The translations under genes and the position numbers were made by a program. A stretch of DNA of 64,000 bases from Deltaproteobacteria bacterium (GTDB lineage: Bacteria; Myxococcota_A; UBA796; CAJQPC01), in NCBI GenBank assembly GCA_016717595.1, contig JADKFE010000016.1, positions 43,555 to 107,554 on the forward strand, in the 5' to 3' direction. Numbering within the stretch: the first letter of the stretch is position 1; the number at the start of each line of letters is the position of its first letter. Shown piece by piece: positions 1 through 8,266 of this stretch. The notes beneath the pieces are model-generated. The model saw only the letters and a program-made list of their open reading frames with translations. It had not been told where the DNA came from and searched no databases.

Positions 1-203
1 CCGAGCGCGACGACTTCTTCCCGTTGTGGGTGATGAAAGACATGGCCGAGCGTATCCCCAACGCCAGCCTGCTCGTGCTCGCCGATGGCTCACACGCGGC
101 GATCATCGAGCAGCCCTGGACGATCAATCACCGTCTGGAGCGGTTTCTGCGGGAGGAGGTGCCGATTCAGTCGGGGCTTCGCCTTGTTCGACCCGCGTCT
201 TGA
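1..203 (+). CDS. alpha/beta hydrolase, C-terminal fragment
   Basis: Only the last 66 codons lie in the window, in the frame whose first full codon is at base 3; the gene begins upstream. The peptide carries the C-terminal signature of an alpha/beta hydrolase: the segment LLVLADGSHAAIIEQP contains the Ser-His pair where the catalytic histidine of this fold normally sits, followed by a helix (INHRLERFL). The nucleophile and acid lie outside the window, so the substrate cannot be judged. Its last 80 bp overlap the 3' end of the convergent SRPBCC gene. Confidence 0.6.
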   Translation, partial: ERDDFFPLWVMKDMAERIPNASLLVLADGSHAAIIEQPWTINHRLERFLREEVPIQSGLRLVRPAS

Positions 204-615
204 GGCGCTCGAGGGCCTCACGAAGCTCTACCCCGGTGAGCGTGTTCTGAATCACCTGGGGCACATACGCGCTCACCTGGGCCGCGCCGAACCAGCCCAG
301 CTCACAGGCGAGGCCGTCTAAGGCCGGGCGTAAGGTCCACTCGCCGTCGTTCGCCAGAAGGTCACCCTCCAAAAGCGCCCAGCTCAGGCGGATCGTGCCG
401 TCGGCGGCGACGGGGTGCTCTTGGAGGCGGATGACAAAACGCAGCCGCCGGATGATCTCGACGGTGAGGCCGAGCTCCCAGGCGGACTCTTCGCGGCCCC
501 GCACCTCGCAGGCGCGCACCTGGGGCCAGATCTCCGGCCAGAGGACGAAGTCGGTCAAGGTGAGGAGCACACGCGCTGGCGTGGCGTTCACGACCACCGA
601 GGCGCGGCCCTCCAT
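124..615 (-). CDS. SRPBCC (START/polyketide cyclase-like) family protein
   Basis: A 163-residue protein with the look of the SRPBCC ligand-binding fold: an opening strand (ASVVVNATPARVLLTLTD), a tryptophan-rich WPEIWPQV segment, alternating strands, and a long C-terminal helix (VELREALERLKTRVEQ). Such proteins bind hydrophobic ligands or act as cyclases or aromatase-like enzymes; no ligand can be inferred here. Its ATG overlaps the TGA of the upstream RecG-like gene in a TGATG arrangement, which points to translational coupling and an operon greA - recG-like - SRPBCC. The last ~20 residues are low-complexity Ala/Pro/Glu. Confidence 0.6.
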   Translation of the reverse strand: MEGRASVVVNATPARVLLTLTDFVLWPEIWPQVRACEVRGREESAWELGLTVEIIRRLRFVIRLQEHPVAADGTIRLSWALLEGDLLANDGEWTLRPALDGLACELGWFGAAQVSAYVPQVIQNTLTGVELREALERLKTRVEQGEAPTESAPPPAETAPDGD

Positions 616-3353
616 CAGCGGCCTCCACGACGCCGACGGCGGCGGCGTTTGTTGCCCTTCGCCCCGGCCACGCCCCCAGCGACCCCGGGCGCGGCGCCGT
701 CTTCAGCCCCCGGGAGGCCAAACACCCGGGCTTGCAGCTCGCGGTGGGCGCGCTGCTTGAGCTGAGGATCGACCTGCAGGAGCGCGATGGCGGCGCGGCG
801 GGCGCGTAAGAAGAGGTCGCGGTCGCGGCCCGGATCGCCGATCTCAAAGCTCGGCAGCTCTTGGGCCCGGGCGCCAAGCAGCTCCTCGTCTCCGCGGGCG
901 ATGCGGTCTTGCTCGGAGATCGCGAAGCCGTCTTGTTCACGGGCGACGAGCTCGACGAGGCGCACCCCCTCGGGGTTGGGCGTGGCGCTCAGCACAAAGA
1001 AGCACAGCCCCGGGTTTGAGCCCTTGGCGACGTGGCCCCGCAGGCGGTGCAGGCGCACCAAGTCGAAGCGGTCGGCGCTCTCGACGAGCACGCAGCTCGC
1101 GTTGGCGACCTCGGGCGCGTCCTCGATCGCCGTCGTGGCGACGAGCACGTCAAACCGGCGGCGCTGGAAGTCGTCGTAGGCCCGCTGGCGCTCCTCGCGG
1201 CTCATCGCGCCGTGGTACAGCCCGACGCGGAACCCTGGGAAGGCCTCCTCGCTGAGCGCCTCGACGAGCTCCCGGGCGCGGTCGAGCGGCATGAGGTCGC
1301 CGCCCTTCACCAAGGGGAACACGACGTAACCCTGACGGCCCTCAGCGAGCTGCTCACACATGCGCTTGTAGGCCTCAGCGCGCTCTTCAGGGCCACGCAC
1401 CGCCGTCTCGACGAGCTGCTGGGCCTCGGTGGGGATCACCGAGATGTCGCAGTCCGAGAACAGGGTGAAGGTGAGGAGCGTCGGGATCGGCACGGCGGTG
1501 ACGATGAGCACGTCGGGGTGGACACCCTTCTGGTTGAGCCACTCCCGGCGCACCTGACCGAACGAGCTGCGCTCCTCGACCACGACGAGGCCGAGCTTCT
1601 TAAACTCCGGCAGGCCCGCGCCCGCGAAGCTGTGGGTGGCGAAGACGACGTTCACCTCACCGCGGCGGATGGCGTCGAGCTGGTTGTTCGACGGCGGCGT
1701 AGAGATGAGCTGGGGGACGAGGCCCACGCCGCGCAGGAGCGCCTCGGCGAAGAGGTGCCGGTGCTCCGCGGCCAAGGCGTCTGGCGCCAAGAACAAGACC
1801 TGGCTGCGCGCCGCGCCCACCATCACCGCCGACATCAGCGCCACCAGCGCCTTGCCCGAGCCGACGTCGCCCTGGAGCAGCCGCGTCATCGCCGTTGGCC
1901 GACGCAGATCGCGGCGGATGTCGTCAAACGCCGCCTCTTGGCCGTCATTGAGCGCGAAGCTGTTGAGGAGCTGGAGCCGACCGGTCAGATCATGGGTGAC
2001 AGGATGCGCGACCCCGCGCAGGCGCACAGGCTGCTGAGCGCTGGCGGCGAGGTGGTGAACAAAAAACTCCTCAAACACCCAGCGCGCCCGGGCCCGCTTG
2101 AGGCCGATGGTCGGCAGGTGCAGCTCACGGATCGCGTCGTCCAACGAGGCGACCCGGGCGTCCTGTACGATGCGCACGGGCAGCGGATCAAGGCAGAGCT
2201 CGCCGTACTTGAGCACCGCGAGGCGCACCAGCCGCCGCAGCTCGTCCTCGTCAACACCCTCTACGCCGTACACCGGGCGACGTAAGAAGCCACGGGCATC
2301 GGCGAGCCAGCGCATGGCCTCATACAGAACCGGGCCGTCGTCGGTGACCTCCAGGCGACCGGCCACGGCGACGTCTTGGCCCGTGGGGGTGGCCGCGAGA
2401 TCCGGCGGCGTGCTCGTGTACCAGCGGCAGCGCACGATGCGCTCGCCTTGGGTGAGGATCATCTCCTCGACGCGGCTCCCGGGGCGCATCCGCAGGCAGC
2501 GGGCGGCGATGCGGCCCTGGATCGCGAGGTCCTCACCGCCGTCCGGCAGGGGATCCTCCGCACGAAGCAGGCTGAGCTTCTGCTGATCCGTCGGCACCCG
2601 GCAGAGCAGATCGGCGATGGTCTCGATGCCCGCCTCCTCCAAGGCCTCGACGACCTCGGGGCGCACCGGGCAGAGCGCCGTGACGAGCTGGCCGGTGTGC
2701 TCGGGGTCACCCAACGACGCCCGCGGGGTCGGCGGCGGCGGCGGCGGGGCCTCGGGCTCCTTGACCTGCTTGGGCTCTCGGCTGCGTCCGCGGCCGCGCT
2801 CTTCACCGCGTCCGCGCTCTTCACCGCGGCTACGCTCAGCGCCGCGGGGAGACTCTTTGCCGTCCTGCTCTTTGGTGACCTGCTCTCGGGGCTCGCGGCC
2901 GCCCTCGGACCGGCCACTCTCAGACCGGCCGGCGCGCGGCTCGGCGTCTGCGGGCTCTCCGGCGAGCAGGATCAGCTCCGCCGTGGGGCGCAAGGTCGTG
3001 TCGTTCGCCAAGGCCAACGACGCCTCCAACACCACGCCCAAGGCGTCACGCATGGGGCTCACCCGCAGCAAGTACGGGATGTTGTCGGCCTCGGCCAGCA
3101 CGTCACGCACCTCGGCGAGACGCTCCAAGGCCAGGCCTTCGGGGGCCTCAGCCAAGGCCGTCGTGAGCAGGGCCGCACAAGAGCGCCCGAGCCAAGGAGA
3201 GGCCCAGAGGTGCTCTCCGTCGTCACGCAGGCCAAAACGAATGGCGCGGCACACCGCGTCCAACAGCGCAGGAGCGCGGGCGGCGCGAGCGCGACGGGGC
3301 GCGCGCGGAGCCGACGCCCCCTCACCCACCTCGGGCTGGGGAAGCTCGGACAT
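615..3353 (-). CDS. RecG-like DNA helicase with degenerate ATPase motifs
   Basis: A 912-residue protein with RecG architecture: a ~215-residue N-terminal extension ending in an Arg/Glu/Ser-rich linker and a proline run, a wedge/OB-like region (about 220-400), then two RecA-like helicase domains (about 470-800) and an Arg-rich tail. The helicase part aligns by eye with RecG, but key residues differ. Walker A reads GDVGSGKA (K501, A502) where RecG has GKT. Motif II reads EERSSFG (E593-E594) where RecG has DEQHRFG. Motif VI reads LRGHVAKG (H774, K777) where RecG has LRGRVGRG. It may therefore bind branched DNA with weak or no ATPase activity. An active paralogue elsewhere in the genome is likely but not visible. 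It follows greA by 8 bp. Confidence 0.85.
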   Translation of the reverse strand: MSELPQPEVGEGASAPRAPRRARAARAPALLDAVCRAIRFGLRDDGEHLWASPWLGRSCAALLTTALAEAPEGLALERLAEVRDVLAEADNIPYLLRVSPMRDALGVVLEASLALANDTTLRPTAELILLAGEPADAEPRAGRSESGRSEGGREPREQVTKEQDGKESPRGAERSRGEERGRGEERGRGRSREPKQVKEPEAPPPPPPTPRASLGDPEHTGQLVTALCPVRPEVVEALEEAGIETIADLLCRVPTDQQKLSLLRAEDPLPDGGEDLAIQGRIAARCLRMRPGSRVEEMILTQGERIVRCRWYTSTPPDLAATPTGQDVAVAGRLEVTDDGPVLYEAMRWLADARGFLRRPVYGVEGVDEDELRRLVRLAVLKYGELCLDPLPVRIVQDARVASLDDAIRELHLPTIGLKRARARWVFEEFFVHHLAASAQQPVRLRGVAHPVTHDLTGRLQLLNSFALNDGQEAAFDDIRRDLRRPTAMTRLLQGDVGSGKALVALMSAVMVGAARSQVLFLAPDALAAEHRHLFAEALLRGVGLVPQLISTPPSNNQLDAIRRGEVNVVFATHSFAGAGLPEFKKLGLVVVEERSSFGQVRREWLNQKGVHPDVLIVTAVPIPTLLTFTLFSDCDISVIPTEAQQLVETAVRGPEERAEAYKRMCEQLAEGRQGYVVFPLVKGGDLMPLDRARELVEALSEEAFPGFRVGLYHGAMSREERQRAYDDFQRRRFDVLVATTAIEDAPEVANASCVLVESADRFDLVRLHRLRGHVAKGSNPGLCFFVLSATPNPEGVRLVELVAREQDGFAISEQDRIARGDEELLGARAQELPSFEIGDPGRDRDLFLRARRAAIALLQVDPQLKQRAHRELQARVFGLPGAEDGAAPGVAGGVAGAKGNKRRRRRRRGGR

Positions 3354-3361
3354 TTTGCCCT

Positions 3362-3838
3362 CTAGCGGTACTCGATGTTGATGATCTCAAACTCGCGGCG
3401 CCCGCTCGGGGTCTCGACCTTCACCTCATCACCGCTGCTCTTGCCGATCATGGCCCGGCCGATGGGGGAGGTGTAGCTGATCTTGCCGGACTTCACGTCG
3501 GACTCGAGGTCGCCGACGATGGTGTACCGGAACTCTTCGCCAGTGTCGGTGTTCTGCAGCCACACCGTGGCGCCAAAGACGACCAGGTCCTTGTAGGGCA
3601 CCAAGGCGATGTCGATGACCTCGCAGGTGGCGATGGCCGTCTCGACCTGGCGAATACGCCCCTCCAAGAGCGCCTGACGCTCCTTGGCGTCTTCGTACTC
3701 GGAGTTCTCAGAGATGTCGCCGTGGGCCCGGGCCTCGGCGATGTCTTGCACAACCTTGGGCCGAAGGACCGACTTGGAGTACTGGAGCTCCTCTGTCAGA
3801 CGCCGATGTCCTTCGGGGGTCATGAGACTTCGCTGCAT
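3362..3838 (-). CDS. greA: Transcription elongation factor GreA
   Basis: 158 residues, the usual GreA length. The N-terminal coiled coil carries the acidic tip sequence DISENSEYEDAKERQ, which reaches into the RNA polymerase secondary channel and stimulates cleavage of backtracked transcripts. The C-terminal FKBP-like domain includes SYTSPIGRAMIGKSSGDEV. The ATG at 3838 (MQRSLMTPEG) was chosen because it gives the family length; the open frame runs 37 codons further upstream, but that extension is not GreA-like. It heads a probable operon with the RecG-like helicase 8 bp downstream, a pairing that fits rescue of stalled polymerase and forks but does not prove a joint role. Confidence 0.97.
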   Translation of the reverse strand: MQRSLMTPEGHRRLTEELQYSKSVLRPKVVQDIAEARAHGDISENSEYEDAKERQALLEGRIRQVETAIATCEVIDIALVPYKDLVVFGATVWLQNTDTGEEFRYTIVGDLESDVKSGKISYTSPIGRAMIGKSSGDEVKVETPSGRREFEIINIEYR

Positions 3839-4034
3839 AAGAGGTGCCTTCTGATGAGTTCGGAGGAGTCGAACGGGGCGCTCGGCGATCGCGGCACAAG
3901 CGGGCCCAGAGGTGGCAAGGCGGCGGGCTGCCGACCCGATCGCCGCCAAGTAACACTGAAGAATTAGAGTAGCACGGCACAGCGCGGCCCGATCAGGTCG
4001 GCGCCTGCGCTGAGCGAGCCCCCTCAGGGGTGGC

Positions 4035-4421
4035 TCACTCCAAGGTCTCTAAGAGCCCTTGGGCGTCGAGGAACTTGTGAGAGGCGAACTCCAGGTGCTG
4101 CACCTGGTTGACCACGGGGAACACGACGTTCACCGCCCACTCGCAGCGGGCGTGCTTCTCGCCTTTCTCCTCGTAGATCGTGCAGTCCTTGGGGATGATG
4201 TAGGTGGGGATCTCCTGCTTGTCGAGCTCGTGAAGGAGCCGCTCTTGGGCTTTCGCCTGGGACCGGTCCCGCCACTCCAAGAGCGAGACCTGCACGATCT
4301 CGTCCATCTTGTACTTGATCCAGTAGTGGGGCGTGATGACGGCGACGTAGAAGCCGCAGCCGACCACGGTCAACACCATGAGGATCTTGACCACGTCGAT
4401 CTTTCCTGATCGTTGCCGCAT
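4035..4421 (-). CDS. Small single-pass membrane protein of unknown function
   Basis: 128 residues. A short basic N-terminus is followed by one transmembrane helix (about 11-33, ILMVLTVVGCGFYVAVI); the rest is a soluble domain with a helical segment (LLEWRDRSQAKAQERLLHEL) and a compact C-terminal part with two cysteines. I do not recognise the family. The start is ATG 4421; a GTG one codon upstream is also possible, and AAAGGAG lies at suitable spacing for either. It is downstream of lepA on the same strand with an 81-bp gap, so it may be the second gene of that transcript. Confidence 0.7.
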   Translation of the reverse strand: MRQRSGKIDVVKILMVLTVVGCGFYVAVITPHYWIKYKMDEIVQVSLLEWRDRSQAKAQERLLHELDKQEIPTYIIPKDCTIYEEKGEKHARCEWAVNVVFPVVNQVQHLEFASHKFLDAQGLLETLE

Positions 4422-4502
4422 CACCAGGCACTCCTTTACCGGGTCAGGGAGTCAGGAGTGTACCAAACAACCGGCGATCCGGGGGCTCAGGCGGCCTTGG
4501 CC

Positions 4503-6308
4503 TCAGTCCTCTAGGCTGAGCACGGCCAAGAAGGCCGTCTGGGGGATCTCCACCGCCCCCACGGACTTCATGCGCTTCTTTCCTTCTTTCTGGCGATCCA
4601 GGAGCTTCCGTTTGCGGGAGATGTCGCCGCCGTAACACTTCGCGGTGACGTCTTTGCGCATGGCCTTCACGTTGGTGCGGGCGATGACCTTGGCGCCGAT
4701 GGCGGCCTGAATCGCGACGTCGAACATCTGCCGGGGGATGTGATCCTTGAGCTTGCTCGTCAACATCTGGCCGGTGCGGAGGCTCACGGCGCGGTGGCAG
4801 ATCGTCGAGAGCGCGTCTACGGGATCGCCGTTGAGCAAGACGTCGAGCTTCACAAGATCGGCCTCTTCCCAGCGCAAGACCTCGTAGTCCATGGAGGCGT
4901 AGCCCCGGCTGAGGCTCTTGAGCTTGTCGAAGAAGTCGAAGACGACCTCGGCGTAGGGGATCTCGTAGGTGAGGATGCTGCGGCCGGGGCTGGGCACCTC
5001 AAAGGCCATCTGCACGCCGCGACGGTCCTGGCAGAGCTTCATCACGCCGCCCAAGAACTCGTCTGGGCTGTGCACGACGACCTTCGAGATCGGCTCGCGG
5101 ATGGTGTCGACCTCGGCGATGGGCGGGAGCTGAGAGGGCGAATGAATCTCGACCTCTTTGCCCTTCTTCGTCGTGATCTTGTAGACCACCGACGGCGCGG
5201 TGACGATGAGGTCGAGGTTGTACTCACGCTCGAGGCGCTCTTGCACGATCTCCATGTGCAGAAGGCCCAAGAAGCCCAAGCGGAAGCCGAAGCCCAAGGC
5301 GTCGGAGGTCTCGGGCTCCCAAGAGAACGACGAGTCGTTCAGGGAGAGCTTCTCTAAGGCGTCGCGCAGGTTGGCATAGTCCGCGGACTCCGTGGGGTAG
5401 ATCCCCGCGAAGACCATGGGCTTGGACTCCTTAAAGCCCGCCAACGGCTCGGTGGCGGGGTTGCGGAAGGTCGTGACCGTGTCACCCACCCGGGCGTCCG
5501 CCAGAGACTTGATGTTGCCGACGATGAAGCCCACCTCACCGGCGCAGAGCTCGTCCCGGGGGCGGCCCTCAGGGGCGAAGACGCCGAGCTGCGTACACTC
5601 ATGCACCGCGCCCGTCGCCATGAGCTTGATGCGGTCCCCCTTCGCCACGCGCCCGGCCTTCACCCGCACGAGCACGATGACGCCGACGTAGGTGTCGAAC
5701 CAGGAGTCGATGACGAGCGCCTGCAGCGGCGCCTCCCGCAGCCCCACCGGCGGCGGGATCATCGCCACGATCGTCTCCAGCAGCTCATCAATGCCCACGC
5801 CGGTCTTGGCGGAGACCATGCAGGTGTGGGTGATGTCGAGGCCGATGCCGCTCTCAAGCTGCTCCAGCACCCGCTCGGGGTTGGAGCTCGGCAGATCGAC
5901 CTTGTTGATGACCGGGATGATCTCCAGGTTGTGCTCTAAGGCGAGGTAGACGTTCGCCAACGTCTGCGCCTCGACGCCTTGGGTGGCGTCTACGACGAGC
6001 AGCACGCCCTCACAGGCCGAGAGCGAGCGGCTGACCTCGTACCCGAAGTCGACGTGCCCTGGGGTGTCGATGAGGTTCAGGGCGTAGACCGTGCCGTCTT
6101 TGGCGACATACGGCAGCACGCAGGTCTGGGCCTTGATCGTGATGCCGCGCTCACGCTCGATGTCCATCTTGTCGAGGACCTGCGCCTTCATCTCCCGGGC
6201 GGTCAAGGCCCCCGTGCGCTCGATGAGGCGGTCGGCGAGGGTGGACTTGCCGTGGTCGATGTGGGCGATGATCGCGAAGTTGCGGATGAGCGCGACAGGA
6301 TGGCTCAT
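4503..6308 (-). CDS. lepA: Elongation factor 4 (LepA GTPase)
   Basis: 601 residues, full family length. The N-terminal G domain shows the P-loop AHIDHGKST, the switch region RERGITIKAQT and DTPGHVDFGYE, and the NKVDLP specificity motif. EF-G-like domains follow, then the LepA-specific C-terminal domain ending in the conserved RKRKLLDRQKEGKKRMK segment. EF4 is a ribosome-bound GTPase that can back-translocate stalled ribosomes; in E. coli it is dispensable under normal growth. The ATG at 6308 gives the standard MSHPVALIRNFAIIAHIDHGK start. It lies 27 bp downstream of ugd on the same strand. Confidence 0.98.
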   Translation of the reverse strand: MSHPVALIRNFAIIAHIDHGKSTLADRLIERTGALTAREMKAQVLDKMDIERERGITIKAQTCVLPYVAKDGTVYALNLIDTPGHVDFGYEVSRSLSACEGVLLVVDATQGVEAQTLANVYLALEHNLEIIPVINKVDLPSSNPERVLEQLESGIGLDITHTCMVSAKTGVGIDELLETIVAMIPPPVGLREAPLQALVIDSWFDTYVGVIVLVRVKAGRVAKGDRIKLMATGAVHECTQLGVFAPEGRPRDELCAGEVGFIVGNIKSLADARVGDTVTTFRNPATEPLAGFKESKPMVFAGIYPTESADYANLRDALEKLSLNDSSFSWEPETSDALGFGFRLGFLGLLHMEIVQERLEREYNLDLIVTAPSVVYKITTKKGKEVEIHSPSQLPPIAEVDTIREPISKVVVHSPDEFLGGVMKLCQDRRGVQMAFEVPSPGRSILTYEIPYAEVVFDFFDKLKSLSRGYASMDYEVLRWEEADLVKLDVLLNGDPVDALSTICHRAVSLRTGQMLTSKLKDHIPRQMFDVAIQAAIGAKVIARTNVKAMRKDVTAKCYGGDISRKRKLLDRQKEGKKRMKSVGAVEIPQTAFLAVLSLED

Positions 6309-6335
6309 GAGTCCTCAGCGCGCGACGGCGCGGGG

Positions 6336-7652
6336 TCAGGGATTCGAGGGGCGAGGACGCCCAATCCCCGTGTAGCGGAGCCCGTGGCCCTCGACCACCT
6401 CTGGCTCCCAGATGTTGCGACCGTCAAACACGTCGCGGCCGCGCAGCGCGGCGACCACAGCGTCCCAGTCGGGCGCGCGGAACTCGTTCCACTCGGTCAC
6501 CAGCACCAGGGCGTCGGCGCCTTGGATGGCCTCTAAGGCCGTCGTGGCGTAGGTGACGCGGTCGCCCAAGGATCGTGCGGCCTCGTGCATCGCCTCGGGA
6601 TCGTAGACGACGATCTCCGCGCCCGCGGCGAGGAGCTGCTCGATGATCACCAGCGACGGGGACTCGCGCATGTCGTCGGTCTGGGGCTTAAACGCGAGGC
6701 CCCACACGCCGATGCGCCGGCCCTGCAGGTCTTCACCAAGCCGGGAGAGCACCTTCTGGCCGACGACCTTCTTCTGGGCCTCGTTGACCGCGTGCACGGC
6801 GTCGAGGATCTGCAGCGGCATGCCCGCGTCCGCCGCCGTCGACATGAGCGCCTGAACGTCTTTGGGGAAACAAGAGCCGCCGTAGCCCGCGCCGGGGAAG
6901 AAGAAGCGCAGGCCGATACGCGAGTCCGAGCCCGCGCCGCGGCGCACAGCGTCCACGTCCGCGCCGACGAGCTCACACAGCCGCGCGAGCTCGTTGATGA
7001 ACGAGATACGCGTCGCCAAGAAGGCGTTCGCGGCGTACTTACACAGCTCCGCCGAGCGGTTGTCCATGAACAGGATGGGCTTGCCGGTGCGCACAAGCGG
7101 GCTGTAGATCTCGTGCATCACCTTGCGGGTGGCCTCGTCCCGGCAGCCGACGACGATGCGGTCGGGGCGCATGAAGTCTTCGATCGCCGCGCCCTCTTTC
7201 AAGAACTCGGGGTTCGAGACGACGTCGAAGCCGTGCTGGGTGTGCTGGGCGAGCACCTCACGAACCCGATCCGCGGTGCCGACGGGCACGGTGGACTTGA
7301 TCACGACGGTGGTGGGGCGCTCCATGGCCTGGGCGATCATGCGGGCCACGGCGAACACGCCGGAGAGATCCGCCGAGCCATCGGCGGCGGGGGGCGTGCC
7401 CACCGCGATGTAGACGACCTCCGCCTTACGAACCGACGTCACGCCGTCGGTGGTGAACTCCAGGCGACCCTCACGCACGTTCCGGTGGATGAGGTGGTCG
7501 AGCCCAGGCTCATAGATGGGGACCTCCCCCTTAAGCAGCCGATCGATCTTCGTGACGTCCGAGTCGACGCAGATGATCGAGTGGCCCATGTCCGCGAGGC
7601 AGGTGCCCGCGACGAGTCCCACATAGCCCGTGCCTACAACGCAGATCTTCAT
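6336..7652 (-). CDS. ugd: UDP-glucose 6-dehydrogenase
   Basis: 438 residues of the UDP-glucose/GDP-mannose dehydrogenase family. The N-terminal NAD-binding Rossmann motif is VVGTGYVGLVAGTCLAD; the catalytic cysteine is in GYGGSCFPKDV; the C-terminal UDP-binding domain includes GLAFKPQTDDMRESPS. The enzyme makes UDP-glucuronate from UDP-glucose, a precursor for polysaccharides and LPS modification. The start is ATG 7652 (MKICVVGTGYVG); a 62-codon upstream extension of the open frame is not conserved-looking and covers the rpsT promoter region. It is divergent from rpsT and 27 bp upstream of lepA. Confidence 0.96.
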   Translation of the reverse strand: MKICVVGTGYVGLVAGTCLADMGHSIICVDSDVTKIDRLLKGEVPIYEPGLDHLIHRNVREGRLEFTTDGVTSVRKAEVVYIAVGTPPAADGSADLSGVFAVARMIAQAMERPTTVVIKSTVPVGTADRVREVLAQHTQHGFDVVSNPEFLKEGAAIEDFMRPDRIVVGCRDEATRKVMHEIYSPLVRTGKPILFMDNRSAELCKYAANAFLATRISFINELARLCELVGADVDAVRRGAGSDSRIGLRFFFPGAGYGGSCFPKDVQALMSTAADAGMPLQILDAVHAVNEAQKKVVGQKVLSRLGEDLQGRRIGVWGLAFKPQTDDMRESPSLVIIEQLLAAGAEIVVYDPEAMHEAARSLGDRVTYATTALEAIQGADALVLVTEWNEFRAPDWDAVVAALRGRDVFDGRNIWEPEVVEGHGLRYTGIGRPRPSNP

Positions 7653-7774
7653 GAGCGTCTCCCGAACGGTTTGGTCGAGCCCGACCGATGTAACGCATGG
7701 GACGCCGCACCGGGCGAGGCGGATCACTGAAGCGACCGGAGGATCTCTCCCCGCCAAGCCCCCCGCCCCTGCGC

Positions 7775-7802
7775 TTGACACCGCGTCTCGCCGTGCTAAA
7801 CA
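7775..7802 (+). promoter_or_regulatory. Sigma-70-type promoter for rpsT
   Basis: A perfect -35 hexamer TTGACA (7775-7780) is followed 16 bp later by TAAACA (7797-7802), preceded by TGC as in an extended -10. It is oriented toward rpsT and would leave a leader of about 80 nt. Confidence 0.65.
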
Positions 7803-7889
7803 ACAGCCCCGTTCGGGTTGTGCCGTCCCTCTCTGCACAACCCTCCGACCTCGACCTCATCAGACCCTTCGTCCTCTCGGGAGCCAGCC

Positions 7890-8165
7890 TTGGCCAACCA
7901 TGCCAGCGCCATCAAGCGGATGCGCCAGAGCCAGAAGCGCCGCCTCTACAACCGTCATTACCGCGCCGGAATGCGCACCCAGATCAAGAAGGTTCGCGCC
8001 GCCGTCGCCGCTGGCAACGTCGAGAACGCCACCTCTGAGCTGAACGCCGCGGTGTCGATCATCCAGCGCCTCGCGGGCAAGAAGGTCTTGCACCGCCGCA
8101 ACGCCTCGCGCCGCGTGGCTCGCCTCTACAAGGCCGTCAACGGTCTCAAGGCCTCGGCCTCCTGA
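7890..8165 (+). CDS. rpsT: 30S ribosomal protein S20
   Basis: 91 residues of typical S20: MANHASAIKRMRQSQKRR at the N-terminus, lysine/arginine-rich helices throughout, and the conserved HRRNASRRVARL segment near the C-terminus. S20 binds 16S rRNA early in 30S assembly. The start is TTG 7890, since MANHASAIKR is the family N-terminus and a GGGAG sequence lies about 6 bp upstream; a longer ATG-initiated reading is not supported. The gene stands alone between a good upstream promoter and a strong intrinsic terminator, so it is probably monocistronic. Confidence 0.97.
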   Translation: MANHASAIKRMRQSQKRRLYNRHYRAGMRTQIKKVRAAVAAGNVENATSELNAAVSIIQRLAGKKVLHRRNASRRVARLYKAVNGLKASAS

Positions 8166-8209
8166 TCGTTCACGCTCGTCCCTTTGGGGGCGAGTGATGA
8201 GACACGAAG

Positions 8210-8245
8210 CACCCTGCCGCCTCACCGCGGCGGGGTGTTTTGGTT
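8210..8245 (+). terminator. Intrinsic terminator of rpsT
   Basis: An 11-bp stem (8210-8220 pairing with 8227-8237, one G-T wobble) is followed by TTTTGGTTT. It lies 44 bp after the rpsT stop, immediately before the convergent holA end. Confidence 0.85.
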
Positions 8246-8266
8246 TGGATCCATGGCCGCCGAAGC

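Noticed and set aside
1032..2285. 417-codon plus-strand frame opposite the RecG-like gene
   Set aside because: No SD, no recognisable fold, His/Arg/Glu-rich shadow composition; the opposite strand has clear helicase motifs.
3839..3949. 37-codon N-terminal extension of GreA
   Set aside because: It would make GreA longer than the family, and the sequence is Ala/Arg-rich without conservation; the internal ATG gives exactly the usual length.
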